This document shows positions 17,319 through 26,418 of a stretch of DNA of 49,352 nt, piece after piece. The stretch comes from Oscillospiraceae bacterium. Its GTDB lineage: Bacteria > Bacillota > Clostridia > Oscillospirales > Oscillospiraceae. The notes beneath the pieces are model-generated. The model made no database searches. It saw only the letters and a program-made list of their open reading frames with translations, and was not told where the DNA came from. Made by a program: the position numbers and the translations under genes. Within the stretch, counting starts at the first letter, position 1; each line of letters starts with the position of its first letter. The stretch spans positions 1 through 49,352 of the forward strand of contig JAFRDM010000086.1 in the NCBI GenBank assembly GCA_017403885.1, in the 5' to 3' direction.

Positions 17319-17701
17319 GAAAGATCAGATTACGCGGCGTCGACAAAAAGTATATCTGTGACGACGAGCACGCAGAGGATTATAAAAGCGCCCCTGCCAT
17401 CGGCCGCGTCCGCTTTGGCTCGCTTTGCTTTTATTACCGCGATCTGGGCGTGAAATATTACGTTCCTTACAACTACATCGAGCGCGCCTTTATCCGTATC
17501 AGCGAGACAAAGCCCGACGACAGTCCCGCCATTTATTACTATCGGCTGATCCTTGTGCACGCGGGAAAGGAATTTGCCAACCTGATCTTCAACAAGGAAA
17601 AAGAGGCCGACGACGCGCTCTCCAAACTCAGCGAATGCGCGCCGGACATGGCCGTGGGATACGTTCCCCCTCCCGGAGGGAGAAAGCCCAGCTTCCGTTG
17701 A
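17306..17701 (+). CDS. Small uncharacterised protein, paralogue 1
   Basis: A 131-residue soluble protein of no family I recognise. It shares a clear pattern with the protein at 31703: YYRD...KYxPY...ERAFIRIxE, then YYRLxLVxxGKE, then DDAL...CAP...G at the end. The alternation of short strands suggests a small beta-rich fold with a final helix (about residues 95-113), but this is only a reading of the pattern. The start follows GGGAGCG. It overlaps the PAP2 gene and ends just before a strong terminator. Confidence 0.85.
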   Translation: MFGLGKIRLRGVDKKYICDDEHAEDYKSAPAIGRVRFGSLCFYYRDLGVKYYVPYNYIERAFIRISETKPDDSPAIYYYRLILVHAGKEFANLIFNKEKEADDALSKLSECAPDMAVGYVPPPGGRKPSFR

Positions 17702-17710
17702 CAAAAAACG

Positions 17711-17744
17711 AAAAACAGCCATCATTTTTTTGATGGCTGTTTTT
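17711..17744. terminator. Bidirectional terminator
   Basis: A perfect 14-bp stem (17711-17724 with 17731-17744), 6-T loop, T-tract on both strands. It lies between the convergent 17306 and rqcH genes. Confidence 0.93.
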
Positions 17745-19463
17745 TTATCTCTTCAGTTTTTCCGCCAGTTCCTCGCTGGCCTCGGCGGAGATCGTGGCGT
17801 AGTCGGTATAGATCACCGCCCCCGGCAGAGCGCCGGAGGGTTTTTTGACGTGCCGCACCTGCGTATAGTCTACAGGTATTTTCCCCGCCTCTCTGCCGCG
17901 GGAATAATACGCGGCCAGCGAAGCCGCCTCCTCGAGGCTTCTCTGCGGCGGGGCGAGCCCGTCCGTGCGCAGGATGACGTGACTGCCGTGAATGCGCTGG
18001 GTGTGCAGCCAAAGATCCGTACGGCGCGCGAGCCGGAAGCTCAGCTCATCGTTCTGGATATTGCTGCGGCCGACCAGGATCTCCAATCCGTCCGAAGACA
18101 CAAAGCGCAGCGGCGCCTGCGGCTTCGAGCGCTCCGCCTTCCCGCCGCGCTGTTTTTTCAGATACCCCGTTTCGGCGAGCTCGCGCCGGATATCGGCAAG
18201 ATCGCGTTCGGTCTCGGCCCGCTCGATCTCGTCAAGCACCGTCGCGAGATACTCGCTCTGCTTTTCTCCCACGGCGATAAGAACCGTCAAGTGCTCTTCC
18301 GCGGCCTTTTTTCGCGCGAACTCCCTGTAGAGCGCGGCCGCGTTCTGCTGCGGAGTCTTGAGCGGGTCCAGTTCGATGCGGATCTCGGGACTGCCCTCTT
18401 CAAAATAGTTTTCACAGACGAGCTCGCTCCGGCCCTTTCTCATGCGGTAGATGTTGGCTGTGATCAGCTCGGCACGGCGGCGGATCTCCTCGCGTCCGGC
18501 CGTGTCGGCAAGCTCTTTGCGTTGAGCGGCGAGCTTTCTTTCCAGCCGCTCGCGCGCGCCTTTCACGCTGCGCAGCAGCTCGCGCGAACGTCTTTTCCGG
18601 CTCTCCTCACGGTCGCGCCGCGCAAAGAAGGCGTCCAGCAGAGCGGAAAAATCCGAAAACAGCTCGATCTCCGTCCCCGGCCCGTACTGATTGATCGCCA
18701 TGAAGCTGAAATCACGCGCCGCGCCGTCGTAGCAGACAAGCGCAGGATGAAGATCGCCCGCCGCGACCGTCTCGCGCAGGGCAAGGGCGTTTTCCTTCAG
18801 GAGTTCAACATCTCCGCGGCTGCGGTAAGCAAGCTCGCGGCAGATCAGGGGCGAGAGGCCGGAAAAGCGTCCGAGCAGCTCGCGGTCGAGCTCCGCGCCC
18901 TGCTCGATCAGTTCGATACGCGCGCTCAGTTCCTCGTCCGGACAGCCGAAAAAGGGCGTTTTCTCCTGTTTGGGCGGAAGGCGGTAAATCATTCCCGGCT
19001 GCATGCCGCGGCCCTCGCCGCCGTATTCCATGCGGCGCAGGCAGTCGATGATGCGGCCGTCGGGACCGACGAGGATGATGTTCGCACTGCGCCCTATCAT
19101 CTCGACGGCGAGCGTCTTTTCGCTCTCGTCGCCCATCTCGTCTCTGGCCGCAAGACGGATCAGGAGCAAGCGCTCCATGTCCGGCTGCTCGATCGAACGG
19201 ATCCGCGCGCCGACAAGATGCTTGCGAAGCAGCATGCAGAACATCGGCGGCTCGGAGGGGTTTTCAAAGCTCTGGGAAGTAAAGTGCACGCGCGCGCCGG
19301 AGGCGGAGGCGCTCAGAAGCAGCTTTCGGCTGCCATCGCGCGTATGCAGCGTGAGCAGCAGCATATCCTTTTCCGGCTGCTGCACACGGTCGATCTTCGC
19401 GCCAACGGCGCTGTTCTGCAGCTCGCGCGTCAGGCCGCGCAAAGTCACGGCGTCAAGCGGCAC
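17745..19463 (-). CDS. rqcH: Ribosome quality control protein RqcH (NEMF/Rqc2 family)
   Basis: Binds 50S-peptidyl-tRNA complexes and directs C-terminal alanine tailing of stalled chains. The 572 residues contain NFACT-N (about 1-200, with SxSxSGARVHFT and IGRSANIILV), an HhH/coiled-coil middle (about 260-420) and NFACT-R near the end (EILVGRSNIQNDEL, DLWLHTQRIHGSHVIL). The Asp-Arg pair needed for tailing in B. subtilis (D97/R98) is Glu-Arg here (E97/R98). It is followed upstream by mrnC, with a 3-bp gap. Confidence 0.95.
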   Translation of the reverse strand: MPLDAVTLRGLTRELQNSAVGAKIDRVQQPEKDMLLLTLHTRDGSRKLLLSASASGARVHFTSQSFENPSEPPMFCMLLRKHLVGARIRSIEQPDMERLLLIRLAARDEMGDESEKTLAVEMIGRSANIILVGPDGRIIDCLRRMEYGGEGRGMQPGMIYRLPPKQEKTPFFGCPDEELSARIELIEQGAELDRELLGRFSGLSPLICRELAYRSRGDVELLKENALALRETVAAGDLHPALVCYDGAARDFSFMAINQYGPGTEIELFSDFSALLDAFFARRDREESRKRRSRELLRSVKGARERLERKLAAQRKELADTAGREEIRRRAELITANIYRMRKGRSELVCENYFEEGSPEIRIELDPLKTPQQNAAALYREFARKKAAEEHLTVLIAVGEKQSEYLATVLDEIERAETERDLADIRRELAETGYLKKQRGGKAERSKPQAPLRFVSSDGLEILVGRSNIQNDELSFRLARRTDLWLHTQRIHGSHVILRTDGLAPPQRSLEEAASLAAYYSRGREAGKIPVDYTQVRHVKKPSGALPGAVIYTDYATISAEASEELAEKLKR

Positions 19464-19466
19464 GGC

Positions 19467-19883
19467 TCACCCCTCCTCTCCTGTCGAGGGGGGGCTCAGA
19501 AGGGAAAACAGCTCGTTTAGGCGATCCGTTCTCCCCTGCAGGTACAGCCAGCCGAACAGCGCCTCGAGCCCCGTCGCGGCATGATATTGCCCGACATTTG
19601 CGGCGTGCGGGACAGAGTTGACGTGCGTGTTCCGCCCGCGGCGATAGATCGCGCTCTCCTCCTCGCTCAGCACGGGCAGGATGCGCGCCGCCGCCTCGGC
19701 CTGGGCCGGGGCGTTCACGCGCGCTGTCGTGCGCCGGTGCAGCTCTCCCACGGCGGTATGCCCTTCTCCGCACAGCGCGGCGCGCGTCATCAGCTCGTAC
19801 ACGGCGTCGCCGATGTGCGCGAGTCCGAGCATGCTGATCCTGTTGACGTCCGCAGCGTTCATTTTGGGCTTGAGATAGTCCAT
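19467..19883 (-). CDS. mrnC: Mini-ribonuclease III
   Basis: RNase III-like enzyme without a dsRNA-binding domain that matures the ends of 23S rRNA in B. subtilis. The 138 residues carry the catalytic block LAHIGDAVYELMTR and the second acidic block ATGLEALFGWLYLQG, plus RRGRNTHVNSVPHAA in between. It is usually found near cysS; here it precedes rqcH. Confidence 0.94.
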   Translation of the reverse strand: MDYLKPKMNAADVNRISMLGLAHIGDAVYELMTRAALCGEGHTAVGELHRRTTARVNAPAQAEAAARILPVLSEEESAIYRRGRNTHVNSVPHAANVGQYHAATGLEALFGWLYLQGRTDRLNELFSLLSPPSTGEEG

Positions 19884-19906
19884 ATCATTTCAACCTCGTT
19901 CAAAAG

Positions 19907-19934
19907 AAAAAGGGCGTGACATGACGCCCCTTTT
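19907..19934 (-). terminator. Terminator of ftsK/spoIIIE
   Basis: Stem AAGGGCGT with ACGCCCCTT (one bulged C) around a GACATG loop, with T/A runs. It is located just after the translocase stop. Confidence 0.7.
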
Positions 19935-19936
19935 CC

Positions 19937-22597
19937 TTACAGATCATCGTTGTCTTCATTCATTCCGGCGGCAAGCGCCAGATCGCCGTCGGAGGAGAGG
20001 CCGAGCTGCGCCTGGATCTCGAGCCAGCCCGCGCGGTCGACCAGGACGCTGCGCGGCTTGGCGCCCTCGTAGGGGCCGACGATGCCAAGCTCCTCCATCT
20101 GGTCGACGATGCGCGCCGCGCGGGAATAACCCAGCTTGACGCGCCGCTGCAGCATGGAAACGGAGCACTGCTTCGTCTCGAGGATCGCCTCGACCGCCTG
20201 CGGCAGCATCTCGTCGTAATCCCCCGCGGCCGAGCCGCTCTCTTCCTCGCGGCCCTTGTCCTTGGAGCCGTCCCTGTTCTGCTCCGCGCGGGTCATATAC
20301 TCGCCGATCTCCTGGTTGTTCTCGGGCTTTGCCGTAGGATTGTTTTCCTTGATGAACTCGATCACGCGTTCGCGCTCCTCGTCCGAGACAAAAGCGCCCT
20401 GCACGCGCGTGGGCTTGCCCGCTCCGAGCGGAGAATAGAGCATGTCGCCCATGCCGACCAGCTTTTCCGCCCCGCTCTGGTCCATGATGATGCGGCTCTC
20501 CATCGCGGAGGAGACAGCAAAGGCTATACGCGAGGGGATATTGGCCTTCATCAGGCCCGTGATGACGTCCGCGGAAGGACGCTGTGTGGCTACGACAAGA
20601 TGCATGCCCGCGGCGCGGCCCATCTGGGCGACGCGGCAGATGCTCTCTTCGACCTCCTTGGCGGCGATCATCATCAGATCGGCCAGCTCGTCGATCACGA
20701 CCACAACCTGCGCCAGCTTTTCCTCGCCCGTGATCTCGCAGTGGCGGTTATACCCTTCAATATCGCGCACGCCGCACTCGGAGAAGAGCCTGTAACGTTT
20801 GAGCATCTCCACGACAGCCCACTGCAGAGCGCCTGCGGCCTTTTTCGGCTCGGTCACGACGGGCGTGAGCATGTGCGGGATACCGCTGTAAATGCCCAGC
20901 TCGACCATTTTCGGGTCGATCATGATGAACTTGACCTCGTCCGGCCGCGCCTTGTACAGCAGGCTCAGGATCAGGGAATTCATGTACACCGATTTTCCCG
21001 AGCCGGTCGTGCCGGCGATCAGCATGTGCGGGAGCTTGGCGATATTGCCGACGATGCAGTCGCCGCCGATGTCCTTACCGACGGCGAAGGACAGCCTGGA
21101 CTTGGCAGTCTGGAAGCGCTGGGATTCCAGGATCGTGCGCAGATACACCGTGCTGACGATCTTGTTCGGCACCTCGATGCCGACGGTGGATATTTTCTCG
21201 GTGATCGGCGCGATGCGCACGTTGATCACACCGAGCGCCAGCGCCAGATCGCCGGCGAGATTCGTCACGCGGGAGAGCTTTACGCCCTGCTCGAGCTCGA
21301 AGTCATAGCGCGTGACCGTGGGTCCGCGGATCTCGCCCACAAAAGCGGCGCTGATGCCGAAGCTGCGGATGGCGTTGTCCAGACGCTCGCGGTTGAGCGC
21401 GACCTCGTCTCTGGCGTCGGAGCTGCCGACAATCCCCGCGCTGAGAAGATCAAGCGGCGGGAAAACGTACTCGTCCGCCGCGTCGGCGGAGGGCTTGATC
21501 GACTGCGCGATGTTTTCTCTCTCTTTTTCGATCTCCTCGCGCTTGATCCTTTCCTTTTTCGGCGGATCGGAGATCTCGGCGGCGACCGGGACGCTCGGAC
21601 TGACCTTGACGGCTGTCGGCGCTTTGCCGTCCGGGCGGTATTCCGTCCAGTTGTCGCCGATGTCGCGGCCGACGAGGGCCGGCTTTTCCGCCGCGCTTTC
21701 GGCCAGCTCCTCCGGCTTCGTTTCCGGAGCGCTCTTGCGGCGAACCTTCGCGCGCGTGGTTTTTGCGCCGAAGCTCTGATCGGGAAGGTCGTCGAGCTGT
21801 CCGACCGTAAGCGGCTCGCCCTCCTCGCCGATGGGGATATCGGTGCCGGAATATGTACGCGGCTTCTGAGCCAGAGCTGTCGCGACCTTCGGGTCGGGAA
21901 CGCGCTGCGGACGCATGACGCGCTTTTCCTCCGGCAGCTTTTCCCTGACGGGGACTTCGTCCTCCTCATAGTCCGCCGGATCGTAGGGAACGCTCGCACG
22001 CTCCTTCACTCTCCTGAAGGACGCCATGATATCGTAATCGATCGCCTTGATCGCGAAGATGATGAACAGGATGATGAAAAGCGCAAAAGAGATGGCGTTG
22101 GGGAAGCCGATCTTTCGGAACAGGATGCTGATCGCGCCGAATACTCCCCCGTTCCGCAGAGCGATCCCCTGCTGATACAGCTGCGCAAGATATTCGCTTG
22201 TCCCGGAATAGCCGCTCGGCGCGATCCCCAGGGACATGCTGGCTATGTTCGCGAACAGGATCGGCAGCAGCAGAGCGGAAACCAGCCGGAAGGTCACGGG
22301 CCTGCCGCGGTGGAAGATGAGGATCCATGCCGCGATCAAGAACGCGGGAGTCAGGATATAGTAGCCCCAGCCGACCAGACCCTTCAACACAGCGGCAAAG
22401 CGGTAGATAAGCGTCCCTTCATCGGCAAAAAAGCCCGCGATGACCACGATGGCAAGAAGAAGGCAAGCGATCCCGCCGAGCTCGCGCCGCATCGGCGGAG
22501 CCTTCTTTTCCTTATCTGCGGCAGACGCGCGCGGCGCGCGCTTTCCGCCCTTCGGGGCGGCGGTTTTCTTTTTTGCGCCTTTGGTGCTGTTAGCCAT
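19937..22597 (-). CDS. ftsK: DNA translocase FtsK/SpoIIIE
   Basis: Membrane-anchored hexameric DNA pump that moves chromosomes through the division or sporulation septum. The 886 residues have a basic start, four membrane helices (about 40-185), a variable charged linker (about 200-390), then the alpha/beta motor with Walker A AGTTGSGKSV and Walker B VVVIDELADLMM, and a gamma winged-helix domain (QRRVKLGYSRAARIVDQMEE). A sporulating host implies that it fulfils the SpoIIIE role; whether a second FtsK exists cannot be told here. Confidence 0.95.
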   Translation of the reverse strand: MANSTKGAKKKTAAPKGGKRAPRASAADKEKKAPPMRRELGGIACLLLAIVVIAGFFADEGTLIYRFAAVLKGLVGWGYYILTPAFLIAAWILIFHRGRPVTFRLVSALLLPILFANIASMSLGIAPSGYSGTSEYLAQLYQQGIALRNGGVFGAISILFRKIGFPNAISFALFIILFIIFAIKAIDYDIMASFRRVKERASVPYDPADYEEDEVPVREKLPEEKRVMRPQRVPDPKVATALAQKPRTYSGTDIPIGEEGEPLTVGQLDDLPDQSFGAKTTRAKVRRKSAPETKPEELAESAAEKPALVGRDIGDNWTEYRPDGKAPTAVKVSPSVPVAAEISDPPKKERIKREEIEKERENIAQSIKPSADAADEYVFPPLDLLSAGIVGSSDARDEVALNRERLDNAIRSFGISAAFVGEIRGPTVTRYDFELEQGVKLSRVTNLAGDLALALGVINVRIAPITEKISTVGIEVPNKIVSTVYLRTILESQRFQTAKSRLSFAVGKDIGGDCIVGNIAKLPHMLIAGTTGSGKSVYMNSLILSLLYKARPDEVKFIMIDPKMVELGIYSGIPHMLTPVVTEPKKAAGALQWAVVEMLKRYRLFSECGVRDIEGYNRHCEITGEEKLAQVVVVIDELADLMMIAAKEVEESICRVAQMGRAAGMHLVVATQRPSADVITGLMKANIPSRIAFAVSSAMESRIIMDQSGAEKLVGMGDMLYSPLGAGKPTRVQGAFVSDEERERVIEFIKENNPTAKPENNQEIGEYMTRAEQNRDGSKDKGREEESGSAAGDYDEMLPQAVEAILETKQCSVSMLQRRVKLGYSRAARIVDQMEELGIVGPYEGAKPRSVLVDRAGWLEIQAQLGLSSDGDLALAAGMNEDNDDL

Positions 22598-22643
22598 TAC
22601 ACTTTCCTTTCGTGCGGATACGGGATGGCGGATCTGTCCTTTT

Positions 22644-23477
22644 TCAGAAGATCACGGTGAGAATGATGCTCAATACGCCGACGACCCAGCAGTAATACGC
22701 AAAACCGCCGAATTTGCCCTTGTCGGCGATGCGCTTGAGCAAACTGATAGAGGCGATGCCGGTGAGGATCGCCACGACCGTGCCGACAAGATAGGCAGGG
22801 AGGCAGGACCAGTCGACGCCGCTCCTGATCGCCTTGGCGAAGGCGAGAATGTTCGCCCCGAGCACGGCCGGAAGCGAAAGCAGAAACGAGAATTTCACGG
22901 CAAAATCGCGCCTCAGCCCGGTGGCGAGACCGGCGGTGATCGTCGTGCCGGAGCGGGAGAGACCGGGGATCGTAGCCACTGCCTGACACAAGCCGATGAT
23001 CACGGCGTCGAGCAGTCCCATGTTTTTCTCGGTCTTCTTTCCCTGCGTCATCTTGTCGGCTATGTACAGGATGCAGCCCGTAAGGACCAGCATCACGCCG
23101 ATGAAGATGCTTTTATAATATAAACCCTCCAGCATGTCGTTTATCGGCAGAATGAGAAACAGGGGCAGCGTGCCGACCACGATCATCAAAAAAAGCCGTG
23201 CCGCGGGATAGCGCTGTCTGCGCTCGCCCCCGAGCGGGCCGATGTTGATAAAGCCGAGGACCTCGTAAAACATCGCGACGATATCCTGCCAGTAGACGAC
23301 GCACACGGAGAACAGCGTGCCCAGATGCAGCAGAACGTCGAAGAACAGATGCCCGTCCTCCGTCGTCGTCATTTTGAATAGGTTGTTGAGGATGGACAGA
23401 TGCCCCGATGAGGAAATGGGCAGAAACTCGGCGACGCCCTGTACAAGGCCGAGTATGATCGCGTTGAGAACAGTCAT
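22644..23477 (-). CDS. uppP: Undecaprenyl-diphosphatase UppP (BacA)
   Basis: Recycles the lipid carrier of cell-wall synthesis by dephosphorylating undecaprenyl-PP. The 277-residue membrane protein has the two inverted active-site motifs: LGLVQGVAEFLPISSSGHL (residues 9-27) and GLCQAVATIPGLSRSGTTI. It has its own promoter and ribosome site GGGGGTC. Confidence 0.96.
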   Translation of the reverse strand: MTVLNAIILGLVQGVAEFLPISSSGHLSILNNLFKMTTTEDGHLFFDVLLHLGTLFSVCVVYWQDIVAMFYEVLGFINIGPLGGERRQRYPAARLFLMIVVGTLPLFLILPINDMLEGLYYKSIFIGVMLVLTGCILYIADKMTQGKKTEKNMGLLDAVIIGLCQAVATIPGLSRSGTTITAGLATGLRRDFAVKFSFLLSLPAVLGANILAFAKAIRSGVDWSCLPAYLVGTVVAILTGIASISLLKRIADKGKFGGFAYYCWVVGVLSIILTVIF

Positions 23478-23509
23478 CCTATGACCCCCAAGATCTAATT
23501 AACTTTGAT

Positions 23510-23538
23510 ATTTTAGCACATTATTTTCCATAAAACAA
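23510..23538 (-). promoter_or_regulatory. Promoter of uppP
   Basis: Minus strand TTGTTT (23533-23538), 17 bp, TAAAAT (23510-23515), 33 bp before the start. Confidence 0.7.
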
Positions 23539-23553
23539 GGCCCTTGCGGAATA

Positions 23554-24219
23554 TTACGTAAACCTTTTCTCTTCATTCCGCCCATGTTTCCCCGCGATCT
23601 CGCCGTGCAGATAATCCAGCGCGTCCGACAGCGTCCCGAGCGAGTCGATCAGCCCTTTTTCGACCGCCTCCTCACCGTAGATCACGCTGCCGACGTCGTT
23701 GGCCAGCTCGTCCGTGTTTGTCATCAGACGCAGGTATTCCTCCCTTGAGCAGTGGGAATGCGCCGTAACGAAGCGCACGATCCGCTCCTGGATCCTGGCA
23801 AAGTAGTTATAGGTCTGCGGGACGCCGATCACGACGCCGTTGAGGCGCACGGGGTGGATCGTCATGGCCGCCGAAGGCGCGATAAAGCTGCGCCGGGCAG
23901 CCGCCGCGAGCGGAACGCCGATGGAGTGTCCGCCGCCGAGCACAAGCGAGCAGCTCGGCTTTTTCATGCCGGCGATCAGCTCGGCGATCGCGAGGCCCGC
24001 CTCCACGTCGCCCCCCATCGTGTTGAGCAGGATCAGCAGCCCCTCGATCTCTTCGCTCTCCTCGATGGCGGCGAGCATAGGAAGGACGTGTTCGTATTTC
24101 GTCGTTTTCGTATCGTCGCCCAGAAGCTGATGTCCTTCGATCTGCCCGATGATCGTCAGGCAGTGGATCTCCCCCTCGCGTTTCATGCCGAGTTCTCTGA
24201 TCTCATTGACCTCATTCAT
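23554..24219 (-). CDS. ClpP-fold serine protease, TepA type
   Basis: Member of the ClpP/crotonase-fold proteases annotated as translocation-enhancing protein TepA. The 221 residues include NTMGGDVEAGLAIAELI, the nucleophile Ser99 in GGGHSIGVPLA, and His122 in MTIHPVRLNG, spaced as in ClpP. It has no N-terminal signal, so it is probably cytoplasmic. In B. subtilis the homologue is often next to ftsK/spoIIIE, and here it is one gene away. Substrates are unknown. Confidence 0.9.
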   Translation of the reverse strand: MNEVNEIRELGMKREGEIHCLTIIGQIEGHQLLGDDTKTTKYEHVLPMLAAIEESEEIEGLLILLNTMGGDVEAGLAIAELIAGMKKPSCSLVLGGGHSIGVPLAAAARRSFIAPSAAMTIHPVRLNGVVIGVPQTYNYFARIQERIVRFVTAHSHCSREEYLRLMTNTDELANDVGSVIYGEEAVEKGLIDSLGTLSDALDYLHGEIAGKHGRNEEKRFT

Positions 24220-24258
24220 TTATCTCGCCTCCGCCGATTAGGATGCCCTGCGGAGCGC

Positions 24259-24299
24259 AAAAAAATAAAACGGCCCGTTTCGAGCCGTTTTATTTTTTT
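24259..24299 (-). terminator. Terminator of the rnf operon
   Basis: A 16-bp perfect stem (24259-24274 with 24284-24299) with long A/T ends, 14 bp after the rnfB stop. Confidence 0.92.
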
Positions 24300-24313
24300 G
24301 GACGCCTGAATTC

Positions 24314-25114
24314 TCAGGCTTTCTCGAACCAGCGGATGACGTGGCGCGGGCAGATATCGGCACAGTGTCCGCAGGCGACGCACTTTTCGCTGTCTACGAC
24401 CGCGAGGTTATCGACGACCTTGATGGCGTCGGCCGGGCACTCGCGCTGGCATTTCATGCAGCCGATACAGCCGTAATCGCACATCTTCATGACTTTGGCG
24501 CCCTTGTCCTTGTTCGAGCATCCGGGCTCGACGCGCTGGGAAGCGGGCAGAAGCTTGATGATGCTCTTCGGGCAGGCCTCGGCGCAAGCGCCGCAGCCGA
24601 CGCACTTCGAGCGGTCGACCTCGGCAATGCCCTCGACGATATGGATCGCGTCGAACTTGCACGCCCTTGTGCAGTTTCCCAGACCAATGCACGCAAAGGT
24701 ACAGGTCTTGTTGCTTTTTCCGCCGAAGAGCATAGCCGCGCGGCAGTCGATCGGGCCGGTGTAGTTGAAGCGCATCTCGGCGTGACCCTCGCAGCCCGAG
24801 CAGGGCACGAAAGCGATCCTGCGCTCGTCCGCGCCGGCGGAAACGCCCATGATCTCGGCGACCCTGGCGGCCGTTTCCGCGCCGCCGGCAACGCACTTGT
24901 TGGTCGGGGCCTTGCCCGCGGCCACCGCCGCGGCATAGCCGTCGCAGCCCGGGTAACCGCAGCCGCCGCAGTTGGCGCCCGCGAGGCACTGGCGGACCGC
25001 GGCCTGCTTGGGATCGACCTCGACATGGAAGACCCTCGAGGCGACGGCGAGCAGCGCGCCGAGCACGGCGCCCATCAGGCCGAGGACGAGAACGGAAAGA
25101 AGAATCGTATTCAT
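24314..25114 (-). CDS. rnfB: Rnf complex subunit RnfB (ferredoxin-binding)
   Basis: Iron-sulfur entry subunit of the ion-translocating ferredoxin:NAD+ oxidoreductase. The 266 residues start with a membrane anchor (about 4-24), then a four-cysteine block around GANCGGCGYPGC that binds a [4Fe-4S] cluster. Further ferredoxin-type Cys motifs follow (CIGLGNC, CVGCGACAEACP, CIGCMKCQREC and CVACGHCADIC), enough for several clusters. It is the last gene of rnfCDGEAB, and the terminal position of rnfB is the usual order in Clostridia. Confidence 0.96.
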   Translation of the reverse strand: MNTILLSVLVLGLMGAVLGALLAVASRVFHVEVDPKQAAVRQCLAGANCGGCGYPGCDGYAAAVAAGKAPTNKCVAGGAETAARVAEIMGVSAGADERRIAFVPCSGCEGHAEMRFNYTGPIDCRAAMLFGGKSNKTCTFACIGLGNCTRACKFDAIHIVEGIAEVDRSKCVGCGACAEACPKSIIKLLPASQRVEPGCSNKDKGAKVMKMCDYGCIGCMKCQRECPADAIKVVDNLAVVDSEKCVACGHCADICPRHVIRWFEKA

Positions 25115-25132
25115 TAACTCGCTCCTCCCTTC

Positions 25133-25717
25133 TCAGAAGACCTTCATGCCGCTGAAGCCCATGAACGCAAGCGCGACCAGAGCCGCAGAGACAAGGCAGA
25201 TCGGAAAGCCCTCGAAGCACTCGGGGTATTCGGAGAATTCGACTCTCTCGCGAACGGAGGCGAAGAGCACGATCGCCAGCAGAAAACCGATGCCGCCGGT
25301 GATGCCGTAGACGACCGATTCAATGAAATTGTAATGGTTCTGCACGTTGAGCAGCACCACGCCGAGCACCGCGCAGTTGGTGGTGATCAGCGGCAGATAA
25401 ATGCCGAGGGCGCTGTAAAGCGCGGGTACGGATTTTTTCAGGAACATCTCGACGAGCTGGACCAGCGCCGCGATGATCAGGATGAAGGCGAGGGTCTCGA
25501 GGAAGGCCAGCCCGAGCGGCACAAGGATATAGGTGTCGATCAGCCAGCAGATCGCCGAGGCCATGCCTATGACGAAGATGACCGCGACGCCCATGCCGAA
25601 GGCCGTGTCCGTCTTGTTCGAGCAGCCCAGGAAGGGGCAGCAGCCGAGGAACTGGGAGAAGATGAAGTTGTTGATCAGGATCGCTCCCAGAGAGATGGAG
25701 ATGATGTTGAACAGCAT
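25133..25717 (-). CDS. rnfA: Rnf complex subunit RnfA
   Basis: Integral membrane subunit, 194 residues with six helices, homologous to RnfE and NqrE. It keeps the conserved NFIFSQFLGCCPFLG segment near the start and ITTNCAVLGV in the fourth helix region; these cysteines ligate the intramembrane iron cluster in the Rnf/Nqr family. It overlaps rnfE by 1 bp. Confidence 0.96.
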   Translation of the reverse strand: MLFNIISISLGAILINNFIFSQFLGCCPFLGCSNKTDTAFGMGVAVIFVIGMASAICWLIDTYILVPLGLAFLETLAFILIIAALVQLVEMFLKKSVPALYSALGIYLPLITTNCAVLGVVLLNVQNHYNFIESVVYGITGGIGFLLAIVLFASVRERVEFSEYPECFEGFPICLVSAALVALAFMGFSGMKVF

Positions 25718-26406
25718 TATTCTTCAACCTCCTTTTCCTTGGCGGCAAGTTCTTTTTTCTTTGCCGATTTCTTCAGCGCATACTGCATCAGCGCGATCAG
25801 GACGCCTAGCGTCAGGAAGCCGCCGAAGGGCATCGTGAGGACCTTCGCGCCGTATTCGCCGGAGAAGATCTTGATGCCCGCGCCGGAGCCGTCCATCGTG
25901 AAGCGGAAGCCCTCGGACACGTCGATCAGACCGCCGCCGAAGGTGCCCTTGCCGAGCAGCTCGCGCACGATGGACATGGCGAGCAGCACAAGCGTATAGC
26001 CCAGACCCTGAAAGATTCCGTCAAAGAACGAGGCTCCTACGGTGTTCTTCTGGCAAAAGGCCTCCGCGCGGCCGATGATGATGCAGTTGACGACGATCAG
26101 CGGGATGAAGACGCCCAGCGCCTCGGACAAGGCGGGGATGAATGCCTGAAGCAGCAGATCGACGATCGTGACAAATCCCGCGATGACCACGACGAAGATC
26201 GCCAGACGGATCTCCTCGGGTATGATCCGGCGGATCAGAGAGACGACGACGTTGCAGCAGGTAAGGATGATCAGAACGGACAGGCCCATGCCCAGGCCGT
26301 TGAACAGCGAGGTCGTAATGGCCATGGTGGCGCACATGCCGATCTGCTGGACGAGCACGGGGTTGTTGGTGATAAGGCCTTCTTTGAACTGTGATTTGAT
26401 ATTCAT
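25717..26406 (-). CDS. rnfE: Rnf complex subunit RnfE
   Basis: Integral membrane subunit, 229 residues with six helices. IGMCATMAITTS and IVVNCIIIGRAEAF carry the cysteines that pair with RnfA to hold the intramembrane cluster. The C terminus is a short charged tail rich in K and E. It lies between rnfG and rnfA. Confidence 0.96.
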   Translation of the reverse strand: MNIKSQFKEGLITNNPVLVQQIGMCATMAITTSLFNGLGMGLSVLIILTCCNVVVSLIRRIIPEEIRLAIFVVVIAGFVTIVDLLLQAFIPALSEALGVFIPLIVVNCIIIGRAEAFCQKNTVGASFFDGIFQGLGYTLVLLAMSIVRELLGKGTFGGGLIDVSEGFRFTMDGSGAGIKIFSGEYGAKVLTMPFGGFLTLGVLIALMQYALKKSAKKKELAAKEKEVEE

Positions 26407-26418
26407 GTCATTCCCTCC

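Noticed and set aside
20600..22660. Long plus-strand frame antisense to ftsK, and similar ones opposite polA, rnfC, glmM and the ADA-like gene
   Set aside because: These are shadows of GC-rich genes on the other strand; they lack ribosome sites and known motifs.
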